Source: JAJVID01 sp035714085 | GTDB lineage: Bacteria > Acidobacteriota > Blastocatellia > RBC074 | Direction of reading: 5' to 3' | DNA length: 64,000 nucleotides | Assembly (NCBI GenBank): GCA_035714085.1 | Contig: DASTMP010000180.1 | Location: 1-64,000, forward strand | Part shown: in pieces, positions 27,282 through 39,659 of the stretch | Layout: every line of letters starts with the position of its first letter | Numbering within the stretch: the first letter of the stretch is position 1 | Notes under the pieces: model-generated | Databases searched by the model: none | The model's input: the letters and a program-made list of their open reading frames with translations, nothing else | What the model was told of the DNA's origin: nothing | Position numbers and translations under genes: made by a program

Positions 27282-28216
27282 AGAGGCGAGATCCTGCGCG
27301 ACTCTTTCACAGATTGCGCCATACGCGCATCGAAAACAAAGGACTGAAATCGCTCTCGTTGTTGCTGGCTGTTCTGCTTTTCATTGTTTCGCGGCAACCG
27401 GTCATTGATCTGCGGATGGTCGGTGTGCCGATCGAATATCGCGGCCTGAGTCCCGGCGTCAAAATCGTCGGGGACGCGGAACAGACGGTGAGCGTGCGTC
27501 TGAGCGGCCCGCGTGACATTGTCCGGTCCCTGGCTCCTAATCAACTGCTGGTCATTGCCGACCTGAGCGGCAAGGAGCCGGGCGAAAGAGTCGTTCAACT
27601 GAAAGTGGATGAGAGCCTCCTTCCAGATAATGTAAAGGTCATGCAGATCGAGCCGCCGAGCATCAGAATCAAACTCGAGCCGAATGTGGCAAAACGCGTG
27701 AGAGTCGAGGCGAATTTAATCGGGAGTGTTGCGGAAGGCCGGGAATTTTACGGCGTCGCCCTTTATCCAGGAGAGGTCGAAATCGAAGGCCCTCGATCCA
27801 TTGTCGATAAAATGGAGCGCGTCTTGACTGAAAAAGTGAGCCTGGATGGGCGCGGCGCTGATTTTCAGACCTCCGTCGAAGTCGACATCCCGCAAGATTC
27901 ATTGCGAGTTAAAACTCCGGGCCGAATCGAACTTTCGGTTAAAATTGGCGAGGAGCGCTTGGTGCGGCGCTTCGCCAACGCGCCCGTCCAGTGGATCGAC
28001 AAGAGCGCGACCGGATGGCTATTGACGAAGACGGTCCTCATTGAAGTCTCCGGGCCGAAATCGGCGGTCGAAGCCTTGCGTCCGGATGATCTGCGCGTCG
28101 AAGTCAAAACTGCAAGCCTCCCTCCAGAAGTGACCAGCGTCACTCCACAAGTCCAACTCCCCGCAAATATCGAAATCAGAAAGATCATTCCAAGAGAGGT
28201 GAAGGTGAAAAGATAA
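27278..28216 (+). CDS. cdaR: YbbR-domain regulator of CdaA
   Basis: The 312-residue protein has one N-terminal transmembrane helix (LKSLSLLLAVLLFIVS) and about three extracytoplasmic YbbR repeats (each with a pattern such as PVIDLRMVGVPIEYRGL, VAKRVRVEANLIGSVAEG and KTVLIEVSGPKSAVEALRP). In Firmicutes CdaR binds and modulates CdaA. The ATGA overlap with cdaA shows translational coupling, and glmM begins 1 bp after its stop. Confidence 0.93.
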   Translation: MKRRDPARLFHRLRHTRIENKGLKSLSLLLAVLLFIVSRQPVIDLRMVGVPIEYRGLSPGVKIVGDAEQTVSVRLSGPRDIVRSLAPNQLLVIADLSGKEPGERVVQLKVDESLLPDNVKVMQIEPPSIRIKLEPNVAKRVRVEANLIGSVAEGREFYGVALYPGEVEIEGPRSIVDKMERVLTEKVSLDGRGADFQTSVEVDIPQDSLRVKTPGRIELSVKIGEERLVRRFANAPVQWIDKSATGWLLTKTVLIEVSGPKSAVEALRPDDLRVEVKTASLPPEVTSVTPQVQLPANIEIRKIIPREVKVKR

Positions 28217-28217
28217 T

Positions 28218-29621
28218 ATGGCTGAACTCTTTGGCACAGATGGTATTCGAGGTGTGGCAGGCCAATACCCGCTCGACCAGCCGACAATCGAGCGAATCGG
28301 TTGTTCGCTGGCGATTGAATTGGCGAGACGGTCAGGTCGCGTCCCGCAACTCGTCATCGGGCGCGATACGCGCGAATCAGGGGAGTGGATCGAAGCCGCC
28401 ATCGCGCGCGGCGCGCGGTCAGCTCGCGCAGGTTTGCGCTTCGCCGGTGTGATCACGACGCCGGGCGTCGCTTATCTGACGCGGGCGCTCGACGCGGACG
28501 CGGGAGTGGTCATTTCGGCCTCGCATAATTCATACGAGGACAACGGAATAAAAGTCTTCTCGGCGTCGGGGCGGAAACTCGACGATGAGGCGGAACTGGC
28601 GATCGAACAGAGCCTGAGAGCGCAGACATCCATGCCTGCGCGGGCTCCTGGGCTGACCGACTGGCCGAAGCAAGCGGACAGGGATGCCTGCGCTCCCAGG
28701 GAGTTTTCTGATGATAAGATCGAAACTGATGCAAGCCTCAGAGAAAAATATCTGGCTTTTCTGCGCGGCGCCGTCGGAGCGGAGTTGAACCTGAGAGGCT
28801 TGAAGATCGCGATTGACTGCGCCAACGGCGCGGCTTATGAGCTTGCGCCGAAATTGTTCTCCGCGATCGGCGCCGATCTCGTGGTGATCAACGCCGATCC
28901 GAACGGAAGAAACATCAATCTCGACTGCGGCTCGCTGCATCCAGAAAAATTGCGGCGGACCGTAATCGAACAAAAAGCTGACCTCGGTCTGGCTTTCGAC
29001 GGCGACGCCGATCGGCTGCTGATGGTCGATGAGCGCGGCGATCTGGTGGACGGCGACCAGGTGTTGTTTATCATGGCCGATTACTTGGCCTCGAAGGGCG
29101 CCCTCAGCGGCGACAGAGTGGTCGCGACGGTGATGAGCAATCTCGGACTCGAACTGGCGCTGGCGGATCGAGGCGTTAAGCTGGCGCGAACCGCCGTGGG
29201 CGATAAGTACGTGCTCGATGAACTGCTCAAAGCCGGCGGCAGCCTCGGCGGCGAGCAATCGGGCCACATCATCTTTCCTGAAATCAGCCTGGCCGGCGAC
29301 GGAATGATCACGGCCCTCGAAGTTCTGCGCGTCGTCGCCGAACGAAACATCAGCCTCGGCGCCCTGGCGAGCGCCTACACGCGATATCCGCAAGTGACAA
29401 TCAACGTGCGCGTCTCTAGCAAACCGTCTTTCGACGCAGTCCCGCCGATCAAGGAGGCGATCAAGGAGGTCGAAAAGGAGATGGCCGGCAGAGGCCGACT
29501 GATAGTGCGATATTCGGGCACCGAGAACCTGGCGCGCGTGATGGTCGAGGGTCAGGACGAAACCACGATTCGTAACCACGCGGAGTCAATCGCTCAGGTC
29601 ATCACCGCGCAGATCGGATAG
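28218..29621 (+). CDS. glmM: Phosphoglucosamine mutase with an in-frame repeat insertion
   Basis: Interconverts glucosamine 6- and 1-phosphate, feeding UDP-GlcNAc for peptidoglycan and lipid A. The 467-residue protein has the phosphoserine active site in ISASHNSYEDNG (Ser102), the metal loop DGDADR (261-266), the sugar loop GEQSGHIIF and the C-terminal phosphate-binding RYSGTENL. It is roughly 20 residues longer than usual. The excess corresponds to residues ~133-162 (28614-28703), a low-complexity Ala/Pro/Asp segment encoded by a hairpin repeat also found upstream of rpmB. It lies between domain 1 elements away from the active-site motifs, so the enzyme is probably functional. Confidence 0.93.
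   Translation: MAELFGTDGIRGVAGQYPLDQPTIERIGCSLAIELARRSGRVPQLVIGRDTRESGEWIEAAIARGARSARAGLRFAGVITTPGVAYLTRALDADAGVVISASHNSYEDNGIKVFSASGRKLDDEAELAIEQSLRAQTSMPARAPGLTDWPKQADRDACAPREFSDDKIETDASLREKYLAFLRGAVGAELNLRGLKIAIDCANGAAYELAPKLFSAIGADLVVINADPNGRNINLDCGSLHPEKLRRTVIEQKADLGLAFDGDADRLLMVDERGDLVDGDQVLFIMADYLASKGALSGDRVVATVMSNLGLELALADRGVKLARTAVGDKYVLDELLKAGGSLGGEQSGHIIFPEISLAGDGMITALEVLRVVAERNISLGALASAYTRYPQVTINVRVSSKPSFDAVPPIKEAIKEVEKEMAGRGRLIVRYSGTENLARVMVEGQDETTIRNHAESIAQVITAQIG
28612..28705 (+). repeat. Hairpin repeat inserted in frame within glmM
   Basis: Inverted arms GAGCGCAGACATCC (left, partly degenerate) and GGATGCCTGCGCTCCCAGG (right) flank a 40-base centre. The right arm matches the rpmB-leader repeat at 19484-19503 in reverse orientation. 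Length fits an in-frame insertion, adding about 30 codons. Confidence 0.65.
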
Positions 29622-29719
29622 GAGGGAGAGCGAGGGAGCGAGGGAACCAGATAGAGAAAATAAGTGATTCTCTCGCTCTCTCGCTCCCCCGCTCTCTCGC
29701 TCTCTCGCTCTCTCGCTCC
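29621..29719. repeat. Inverted repeat, GAGGGAGCGAGG / CTCTCGCTC family
   Basis: A purine left arm (GGGAGAGCGAGGGAGCGAGGG) and a long right arm of CTCTCGCTC units flank an AT-rich centre. It fills the gap between convergent glmM and the DinB-like gene and could act as a two-way transcription barrier. Confidence 0.8.
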
Positions 29720-29724
29720 TATTA

Positions 29725-30294
29725 TTAAGCCGCGTTCGCCAACGCCGCGTCTGACCAGATTCTCTCGGCCCACAGGTATTTCATCGCCGGTTGGTTGATC
29801 GAGACGCTGTCGCCGTTGCGGCCTTTGAGCATTGAAATCTTCGATCCCATCTCGCGCGCGTATGAGCTTAACTGCCCGCGATGATGAACCGTGTGGTCGT
29901 GCAGAAAGGTCAGATAGACGACCGCCGGGTATCTGAAGACGCCGTAAAATGACAGATAGTTGGTCAGCTTCTTGACATTCAACTTTCTGATTGATTCCAG
30001 CCTCTTGCCGAACAGTTCCTCGTAATACTCGGCCAGCTTGGACATGCTATCCGGCGGTGATTCCATTTCGCCGTCGTCCCGCGAAAACGAGCCGTTGGCG
30101 ATGCCGTTAAGGAGCTGAAGCTCGGTGCTGACGATGTGCCACGCCAACTCGCGCGCGGAACGCGAGCCGGGATTCGGGCGGTAATCACAATGGTAATCGG
30201 GTATCGATCTGAGGACGCGCAGCGTGACGATGTGCGCCTCTTCTGCCCTGTTGAGAAGAAAGTCGCGGAGAAAAGACGCTTGTTCTGAAGTCAT
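29725..30294 (-). CDS. DinB-like (DfrA/YfiT superfamily) protein
   Basis: The 189-residue four-helix-bundle protein has the DinB metal triad: His in ELAWHIVSTE (residue ~53) and the two His of HDHTVHHRGQL (near 134-138). Members include thiol transferases using bacillithiol or mycothiol and metal-dependent hydrolases; the substrate cannot be predicted. GGAGGTAAAAC lies just before the start, giving a good ribosome-binding site. It opens a stretch of accessory genes read on the minus strand, but its stop touches the glmM repeat. Confidence 0.88.
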   Translation of the reverse strand: MTSEQASFLRDFLLNRAEEAHIVTLRVLRSIPDYHCDYRPNPGSRSARELAWHIVSTELQLLNGIANGSFSRDDGEMESPPDSMSKLAEYYEELFGKRLESIRKLNVKKLTNYLSFYGVFRYPAVVYLTFLHDHTVHHRGQLSSYAREMGSKISMLKGRNGDSVSINQPAMKYLWAERIWSDAALANAA

Positions 30295-30321
30295 AGTTTT
30301 ACCTCCGATTCGGTTCCTGTG

Positions 30322-30588
30322 TTACTGACGATACGCGCGCAGCGTTTCGACTATTTGCTCAATCAAGTTATCCGGGACACCGATCGTCGACAGGTCCGCC
30401 GCGCCCAGGATCGTTTTGACCATCCCGTCGGCGTGCCGTTCGATGCGATTTGCGCTCTCGACGATTTCCGGGGCTGATGCTTGCCTCCTTATCTTGCGGA
30501 CGTCGGCGATGATTTCGAAAACGGCAAACGGGTTAACGCCCGCTGTGTCTGCGAAGCCGCTCGCCGACGATCGAGATGAACGCTTCAT
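30322..30588 (-). CDS. Hypothetical 88-residue protein (accessory cassette)
   Basis: No recognised family. It has an AAGGAG ribosome-binding site 7 bases before its ATG, and its start overlaps the end of the preceding gene by 56 bp in another frame. The sequence is soluble and helical (ADVRKIRRQASAPEIVESANRIE, then VPDNLIEQIVETLRAY). Last gene of a three-gene minus-strand cassette. Confidence 0.65.
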   Translation of the reverse strand: MKRSSRSSASGFADTAGVNPFAVFEIIADVRKIRRQASAPEIVESANRIERHADGMVKTILGAADLSTIGVPDNLIEQIVETLRAYRQ

Positions 30589-31255
30589 GGTCGTACTCCT
30601 TCATTATCCGCCAGGCCTCATCACTGAGATGACCGGCGTATCTGCTCTTCTTGATCCTTTTAGTTTTGTCCTCATTCCAATCCGTCCAACAACGCCATAG
30701 ATTCAATCCTTCGTCCGAACGCCTCCACTCGCAGCCACGTGGAGTCGGCGGCCAGTCCAGAGCAATCTGTTTCCTGTTGGGTTTCTTGAGACCTTGGCGG
30801 CGGGGCTCGCCGCGGCTTGCGGCCATTTTGCCGGGGGGATGATTGAGGCCAAAATGCAGAGAGGCGGATTTCGCCATCGACCTGCCATCGCCGTTTTCGA
30901 CGGCCGCCCGGAAAGACGCTTTCGAGCCTCCGTCATCCATTCTTGCCTCCGTCTTCACCTCGAACGAATCCAACTGGTCTTCGGACAGATCTTCGGGCCA
31001 GTCTTCAGCCCAGTCTTTGACTAGGACTTCGCCGTCGGGGTCCCTCGCGCCTGCGGCCACCCGATAGTCGTGGCCTTCAACAACCGGCTTGATGACCGGA
31101 ACGCCATCCGCGACTACGCGGAATTTGGGTCTGACATGATCCGCTTCCGCCGATCGCATGAAAGCGCCGGGATGATCTTCATCTATGTGCGCTAGTTGCG
31201 CCGCTGAGCCTGCCGCGCTCAATGGCGCGTTGGTCGAGAGGATTTCGCGCGGCAT
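30533..31255 (-). CDS. Hypothetical 240-residue protein (accessory cassette)
   Basis: No confident family. The N-terminal two-thirds are acidic and probably disordered. The C-terminal 70 residues form a compact Trp-rich basic module (CEWRRSDEGLNLWRCW..., KSRYAGHLSDEAWRIMKEYD) that resembles short nucleic-acid-binding modules of recombinase-associated proteins, an impression that needs a profile search. It starts 8 bp after the stop of the membrane gene upstream. A mobile-element origin is possible but no integrase is present. Confidence 0.6.
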   Translation of the reverse strand: MPREILSTNAPLSAAGSAAQLAHIDEDHPGAFMRSAEADHVRPKFRVVADGVPVIKPVVEGHDYRVAAGARDPDGEVLVKDWAEDWPEDLSEDQLDSFEVKTEARMDDGGSKASFRAAVENGDGRSMAKSASLHFGLNHPPGKMAASRGEPRRQGLKKPNRKQIALDWPPTPRGCEWRRSDEGLNLWRCWTDWNEDKTKRIKKSRYAGHLSDEAWRIMKEYDHEAFISIVGERLRRHSGR

Positions 31256-31263
31256 ACTGTCGC

Positions 31264-31962
31264 TCAGCGGCTCTGCCCTTTTGGGTCATTTGGCGTTATT
31301 GCCTGCACATAGCCTATGGCGTTGGCGTGATTGTGACGCGGCAGTTGCGGGTATGCCGATCCTATTATTTGAGTCGCCAATTTGTCCGCCTCGTAATCGG
31401 CCCGTTCCGCCATCGCGGCCTGTATCTTGTCGCTGTCCAGCCCGTCCGTCTTCGCCTCCAATATCTTCTCCTGCTGCTTGCCCATGTAGCGAAGCTCGAG
31501 ACGGATCAGTCGAATCACCGGATCGGCCAAGGTGATGAATAGAACTATCAACAGCACCGCGATGAAGACTGTCACCGCCCCCCAATCTATCCACTCCATC
31601 TGAAACGGGTGTAGTTGAATGCCCTTTACCATCATGAAATGGGTGACCAGATTGATCAGCATCACGACGACCAGAAATCCCATCCCCGCCAGGGAGACCA
31701 ATCGCTCCATTCCCGATGAAAACGCCCTCGTGAAGCCGTATACCAGCCACACAAACGCGCCCTCGACAACGACGACTGCAAAGAGCGCCAGCGCCTGTTG
31801 AAAGATGAACGGCATATCTCCGAAGCCTGCCCGATAGATCATAAATGACGATACACAGGAAAGAGCCGTGATGCAGATCAGAATCACTGCCCCGCCGACG
31901 ATCACGTTCTTACGGGCCCGATTGTATTTGAATGCGTCCTGTACGCTATGTACGCTACTCAT
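31264..31962 (-). CDS. Four-helix membrane protein (accessory cassette)
   Basis: The 232-residue protein has four transmembrane helices (about 20-42, 55-77, 92-112, 128-150) and a charged C-terminal cytoplasmic region of ~80 residues with a coiled-coil tendency (MGKQQEKILEAKTDGLDSDKIQ). The ribosome-binding site is very strong (GAGGAGGT). No family is recognised. It leads the three-gene cassette ending at 30322 and is preceded by ~790 bp of non-coding DNA with several hairpins. Confidence 0.7.
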   Translation of the reverse strand: MSSVHSVQDAFKYNRARKNVIVGGAVILICITALSCVSSFMIYRAGFGDMPFIFQQALALFAVVVVEGAFVWLVYGFTRAFSSGMERLVSLAGMGFLVVVMLINLVTHFMMVKGIQLHPFQMEWIDWGAVTVFIAVLLIVLFITLADPVIRLIRLELRYMGKQQEKILEAKTDGLDSDKIQAAMAERADYEADKLATQIIGSAYPQLPRHNHANAIGYVQAITPNDPKGQSR

Positions 31963-32004
31963 ATTACCTCCTCAATTTGGTTCGTTATTAGCAGTACCCC
32001 GCGA

Positions 32005-32045
32005 GTAAGCAAGCGGTTGGCTTTTCGCCGCAACCGCTTGCTTAC
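32005..32045. repeat. Perfect 15-bp inverted repeat
   Basis: GTAAGCAAGCGGTTG and its exact complement flank an 11-base loop, 42 bp upstream of the start of the membrane gene at 31962. No T-run in either direction. It could be an operator or RNA structure. Confidence 0.75.
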
Positions 32046-32164
32046 TTGCGTTACCGCCCTTCGTAAAGAGACAGACTACTCCCTGCTCCGAATAAATAGA
32101 GTGTTATTCGCGATTGCTATACTTTCCTCGCCACGGCTCAGGCGCCGAACCGAAAAGGCGGGTA

Positions 32165-32199
32165 CCACTGATCCCGACGCGGGCAGTCGGGATCAGTGG
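32165..32199. repeat. Perfect 13-bp inverted repeat
   Basis: CCACTGATCCCGA and its exact complement flank a 9-base GC-rich centre. No T-run follows, so it is not a standard terminator. It sits in the middle of the 31963-32755 gap. Confidence 0.75.
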
Positions 32200-32502
32200 A
32201 ATAACGCCAGTGGCTGAGGTAGCGGTTCAAGTGGCTCAGGCGAGAAAACGAAATTTCAGATAATCAATTCAATAAGGGCCAATAAGGGCCAATAAAGGTT
32301 GCGCGCGAACGGATTTTCTGAGAAAGTTCGCGCTGACTTGAATCCCTGACGGACTCTTCAAAATCTGACAACGGGAAATCAATGATCGCGCCTCAACAGA
32401 TGAACGCCATCCTCCGAAGTGGACCGGAGATCGTCATAAATCACCGCGCGTTTTATCTGTGAAACGCAATGTACATCAATACTATGCCCATTGCAAGAGG
32501 TT

Positions 32503-32528
32503 TTTTGCCGCCTCCGGCAAAATTTTTT
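32503..32528 (+). terminator. Terminator-like hairpin
   Basis: An 8-bp stem (TTTTGCCG/CGGCAAAA) with a 4-base loop is followed by TTTTTT. No + strand gene lies just upstream, so what it terminates is unclear; it may end an unseen small RNA. Confidence 0.65.
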
Positions 32529-32666
32529 GCGTGTTGTTTCTTCGGTAAAACGAGTCGATCCGCTAGCGCGTGGCGGCGAGAGTTCTTATGGCGGGTCTGA
32601 GTTTGGCGTCTCTTGGGCGCGGATGTTAGGATCAGTCGGTTTACCTGCCCGTTCCTTCTTCGTCTT

Positions 32667-32681
32667 ATAAAAGCGTTTTAT
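32667..32681. promoter_or_regulatory. A/T palindrome upstream of the YkgJ-like gene
   Basis: ATAAAA-GCG-TTTTAT, 75 bp before the start codon at 32756. Symmetry suggests a dimeric repressor site; it may overlap a -10-like TATAAA. Confidence 0.35.
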
Positions 32682-32755
32682 GATGCATTGCGCTAATAAG
32701 TGAGCGTAAAGGAGAGGGGGCGGAATTTATAGTTAAATAACAATAGCGAGGGTGA

Positions 32756-33328
32756 ATGGCTCAGGACAACAAACCCCCAATCAGGCTGGTGCAGATTGAA
32801 ACGGTCAAGAGATCGGAGGACTCGTCAAAGGACGGCGCTCAATTCGCAATCGACCTACCGGAGCTTTCCGAGCGGGAAATTTATCGAAAGAAGGCCTACA
32901 TAGGCTTCCGCAAAATAATCGGATTCTTTTATACCAAACATTCATACGGCGCCGCGCGGCGCTGGATACTGGCAAAAATTTTACCGGACAGAATTCTCTA
33001 TCGGTGGAAACCTTACCAACGGGGCGGCTGCAATCGCTGTGGCATGTGCTGCAAGATAGTCTTCCGCTGCCCTTTCTTTTACGAGGACGAGAACACGACG
33101 GCCTGTTTGATCTACACATCGCCCAAACACGCCCCTCCGCCCTGCGTCGTGTATCCGATTGATCCGACAGATCTGGCCGAAGTACAGCGCGAGGTCGCTC
33201 CCGCGCCGTGCCCGTTTTACTTTGAAGGACAGCCTGAGCATCCCACGACATGGGGGGCGATCAAGGCCGAGATCCGCGCGGAGTTTGGGAAGCGCGTCGA
33301 CAAGCTGAAAGAGGCGTTTGACTTCTGA
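32756..33328 (+). CDS. YkgJ-family cysteine-cluster protein
   Basis: The 190-residue protein carries the CxxCxxCC signature (CNRCGMCC, residues ~91-98), then further Cys (FRCPFF, TACLIY, PPCVVYP, APCPFYF), the pattern of the zinc/iron-binding YkgJ (CxxCxxCC) family. Function of the family is not defined; a metal or Fe-S site is expected. A purine-rich GAGGGTGA abuts the ATG. It is flanked by non-coding DNA and opposes the LysM gene pair. Confidence 0.8.
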   Translation: MAQDNKPPIRLVQIETVKRSEDSSKDGAQFAIDLPELSEREIYRKKAYIGFRKIIGFFYTKHSYGAARRWILAKILPDRILYRWKPYQRGGCNRCGMCCKIVFRCPFFYEDENTTACLIYTSPKHAPPPCVVYPIDPTDLAEVQREVAPAPCPFYFEGQPEHPTTWGAIKAEIRAEFGKRVDKLKEAFDF

Positions 33329-33430
33329 AGCCTGTTCGATTGGCTCTGGCTGTTAGTAGATGAAGACATCTCTCGGCGCTTTTCTCCAAATGTGAGGGAT
33401 TCCCTGGCCGGCTGAAACTCGTCTTTCTCA

Positions 33431-33658
33431 CTATTTCCAATACTCGGTCATATATAGAAGCCAATCTTCGTCCGGAGGCGGGTACTCTTTCAAGTAGCCG
33501 CTTTTTTCTTCCGAGGTAAGCTGCCTCCAAAATGGAAACCAAATATCGTCCAGCCACGCTTCGCTACAACCCTGTCGCCACCCTCCCCACGTAGGCTCAT
33601 TGCCCGGATACTCGATCCAAGGCGGTTGCACAGAGAATTTTGGATTGTGGTCACTCAT
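33431..33658 (-). CDS. Small Trp-rich acidic protein downstream of LysM protein
   Basis: The 75-residue protein has eight Trp and many Asp/Glu and Pro, with no membrane helix. AGGAG lies 6 bases before the ATG and the gene begins 8 bp after the stop of the LysM gene, so the two are translated together. From memory, small proteins of this outline (WRQG..., LxxYPPPxDW) occur next to toxin-like or secretion-system effector genes; I cannot verify. Candidate immunity or adaptor partner of the LysM protein. Confidence 0.6.
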   Translation of the reverse strand: MSDHNPKFSVQPPWIEYPGNEPTWGGWRQGCSEAWLDDIWFPFWRQLTSEEKSGYLKEYPPPDEDWLLYMTEYWK

Positions 33659-33666
33659 GGCTTCTC

Positions 33667-34764
33667 CTAGTTCGGGGAAATATGATCAGCTATCCAGTCT
33701 GCGCCAAAATAACCAGCGGCGCCGAAAACAATCGCCCCAACGGCTCCGGTGAGAATCGCCCCAGGACCGGTTTCGATGCCGAACAGCGCCCCAACTCCGA
33801 ATCCAATCTTGGCGCCTGCAAAGGCCATTCCCCATCCACCAGCCTGTCGCACCAGCTCGGCGCCGATCGGACGGAAGGAGTTCTGATTGATCGATTGCTG
33901 CGTAGCCTGAGTTAGGTCCGCTAACGTTACTACAACCCCGACCACCGTCAACACCCTTCCCACACGGCCCAGAATGCGGGCATGCGAGTAGGCTTTTTCC
34001 AGATTCGCCAACTCTTGTTGAAGTTGCGCCCTGGTCATGCGATTGGCGCGAAACTCGGCCCAGAGATCTTCTGCCGATTTGATATAGGAATTATGGACCG
34101 CGCTCGGACTAGTGGCCGAGCCAGGGGGAGTACCCCCCTCGATCAACACCTCGCCTTCAACATTCCGAATCGTCCAAATCAATGTGTTCACCTGAGCGCG
34201 CGTCGCCGGATTTTGTGCGGCGAACGCCTCCAGATCGGCGACGACTTCGGCTACCGAATAGATTTTCCCCCCGGCTCGTTGGATCTTGGCTATATCAAGA
34301 ATGAGAGGTTGCCCGTTGATCGTCGGCGCTCCAAAGGGCCTATCGCTGGCCGAAAGAAATTGGCTCTGGATGGGATTCAGGTTCAGCGCGTGTTCGGCCA
34401 GGCTGAGGTTTCCGAGCGGGTTCGCTGGCTTGAGCGAAAAGTCGCGGGGAATCGCAGCCACCTTGCGGATGATTTTCCCCCCGCCTACTTCCGGCAGTTG
34501 TTCAAACACGACAAAGAGGAAGCCGCGAGCCATCGCCATGTGCGCAGGGAACTGGGGGGTCAAATCCACGGGCCCTGAAAGCGGACCTGGGGCAAGCAAT
34601 CCTGATCGGACGGCTGGCAGTCTCAATCTCACCCCTACGAAAATAGAATTCGGATTTTGTATGTGGTTCAAACTTGCAATCTCTGGCCATCGGCTCGCCT
34701 GACCCAACATTTTCCTGGCAATACTGCTCAGGGTGTCACCAGGTTGAACGATATAGTCTCCCAT
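33667..34764 (-). CDS. LysM protein with C-terminal glycine-zipper hydrophobic domain, possible secreted effector
   Basis: The 365-residue protein opens with an N-terminal LysM domain (DYIVQPGDTLSSIARKMLG, residues 3-50) and no signal peptide. A middle region has no recognised family, and the C-terminus (residues ~265-360) has two hydrophobic, Gly-rich segments (VGRVLTVVGVVVTLADL and GFGVGALFG...GAVGAIVFGAAGYFG) typical of membrane-inserting glycine-zipper domains. LysM targets peptidoglycan and such C-termini occur in pore-forming effectors of contractile injection or polymorphic toxin systems. No secretion apparatus is nearby, so this is inference. GGGAGG precedes the start. Confidence 0.7.
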   Translation of the reverse strand: MGDYIVQPGDTLSSIARKMLGQASRWPEIASLNHIQNPNSIFVGVRLRLPAVRSGLLAPGPLSGPVDLTPQFPAHMAMARGFLFVVFEQLPEVGGGKIIRKVAAIPRDFSLKPANPLGNLSLAEHALNLNPIQSQFLSASDRPFGAPTINGQPLILDIAKIQRAGGKIYSVAEVVADLEAFAAQNPATRAQVNTLIWTIRNVEGEVLIEGGTPPGSATSPSAVHNSYIKSAEDLWAEFRANRMTRAQLQQELANLEKAYSHARILGRVGRVLTVVGVVVTLADLTQATQQSINQNSFRPIGAELVRQAGGWGMAFAGAKIGFGVGALFGIETGPGAILTGAVGAIVFGAAGYFGADWIADHISPN

Positions 34765-35065
34765 TTTGAATAGCCCTCCCGTTCGGTATTCACAGAGCTT
34801 AACATTCCAGATATACGGGCTGCAGTACCCAATGGGATTGAGCGACAGAAAAATTTTCGCGCGTCATCAACAGCCAGGTCTGTTTTCCACTGAATACCCA
34901 TCAAAAACTCCTCCCCTGGATCGCGCCTGTCGCTCTTGATTTCTGAACGTCGCATGAATGTAAAGAAAAAGGGGAGTGGACGAAGCCGCTCCCCTTTGAT
35001 TTTGGTCTTTGAATGGAAGTAGCAGGAGCGCCAGAAGCTGCGGCGCCCCCGGATCGGAAAAAGGT
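34765..35065. other. Gap between the LysM gene and the TonB receptor gene
   Basis: About 300 bp with the receptor gene's terminator (34960-34997). No other gene is supported; it should hold the LysM promoter, though no clear -35/-10 pair was seen. Confidence 0.5.
34960..34997 (-). terminator. Terminator of the TonB-dependent receptor gene
   Basis: A perfect 9-bp stem (AAAGGGGAG/CTCCCCTTT) with a 12-base loop is followed on the minus strand by TTTCTTTAC. It lies about 70 bp after the receptor stop codon. Confidence 0.88.
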
Positions 35066-39067
<4,002 letters not shown>

Positions 39068-39659
39068 AGTCGGATTCCTCCTTTAAGTGAAGTTGGGTAG
39101 GGGAAGTTGAAACCGGTTTGCGCGCCCCCTGCTTCTCCGGCTTTGCAGAATTCAGTTGTACTTCAGCTTATGTCTCGCGTGATTACCTGCGTCGAATAGC
39201 AATGCGCGAAGCTGCCGCATCAGGGAGGGTAGTCCAATTGCGAACTCTTTCAGCCTGAATGCGGGGCTTCGTTGATGGTTGGATCTTTGTGTTTAAAGGA
39301 AGGAGCGAATTCAAGCCCCGTTCCTCATCCGCGCCTGGGAAACGAGATCAGAATCAAGCTCTGCTGGCGAATTGCTTGTGGCCGGCAAAGTTGCTATGAG
39401 TCGCTATGAATTGATTGATAGAGAAAAATTACGTATGCGCAGATATAGGCAATATTTATGCCCTATATCGTCTCGGAATATAGGCGCTGATTTTGCTCTA
39501 CTTATGAGCTTGAAATCAAGCCGGTAGGTCAGACTATGTCCATATTTCTGAATCCTGTTCGGATTTTCGGATGATCCACCCTTCTATTTTCAGGCCGCAG
39601 ATGACCTCATCAACATCAACCCCGCAACTCGATCATGGGTTTCCAAGTGAAACACATGC
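39068..39659. other. Non-coding region between the receptor gene and glpD
   Basis: About 590 bp with no gene. It includes an imperfect palindrome at 39442-39469 (8-bp arms GATATAGG/CCTATATC around a 12-base A/T-rich spacer) that could be a regulator site for the receptor gene. Neighbouring word GGAATATAGGCG repeats part of the arm. Confidence 0.45.
39442..39469. promoter_or_regulatory. Palindrome upstream of the TonB receptor
   Basis: GATATAGG and CCTATATC form 8-bp inverted arms, about 375 bp from the start codon. It may bind a dimeric regulator; evidence is symmetry only. Confidence 0.3.

Larger units (their letters stand above)
31963..32755. other. 790-bp non-coding region with several hairpins and short tandem repeats
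   Basis: It contains three perfect hairpins (32005-32045, 32165-32199, 32503-32522), a tandem AATAAGGGCC repeat (about 32272-32291), and an A/T palindrome (32667-32681). No gene is apparent. The density of symmetrical elements suggests a regulatory or replication-related region, possibly a remnant of a mobile element. Confidence 0.55.
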
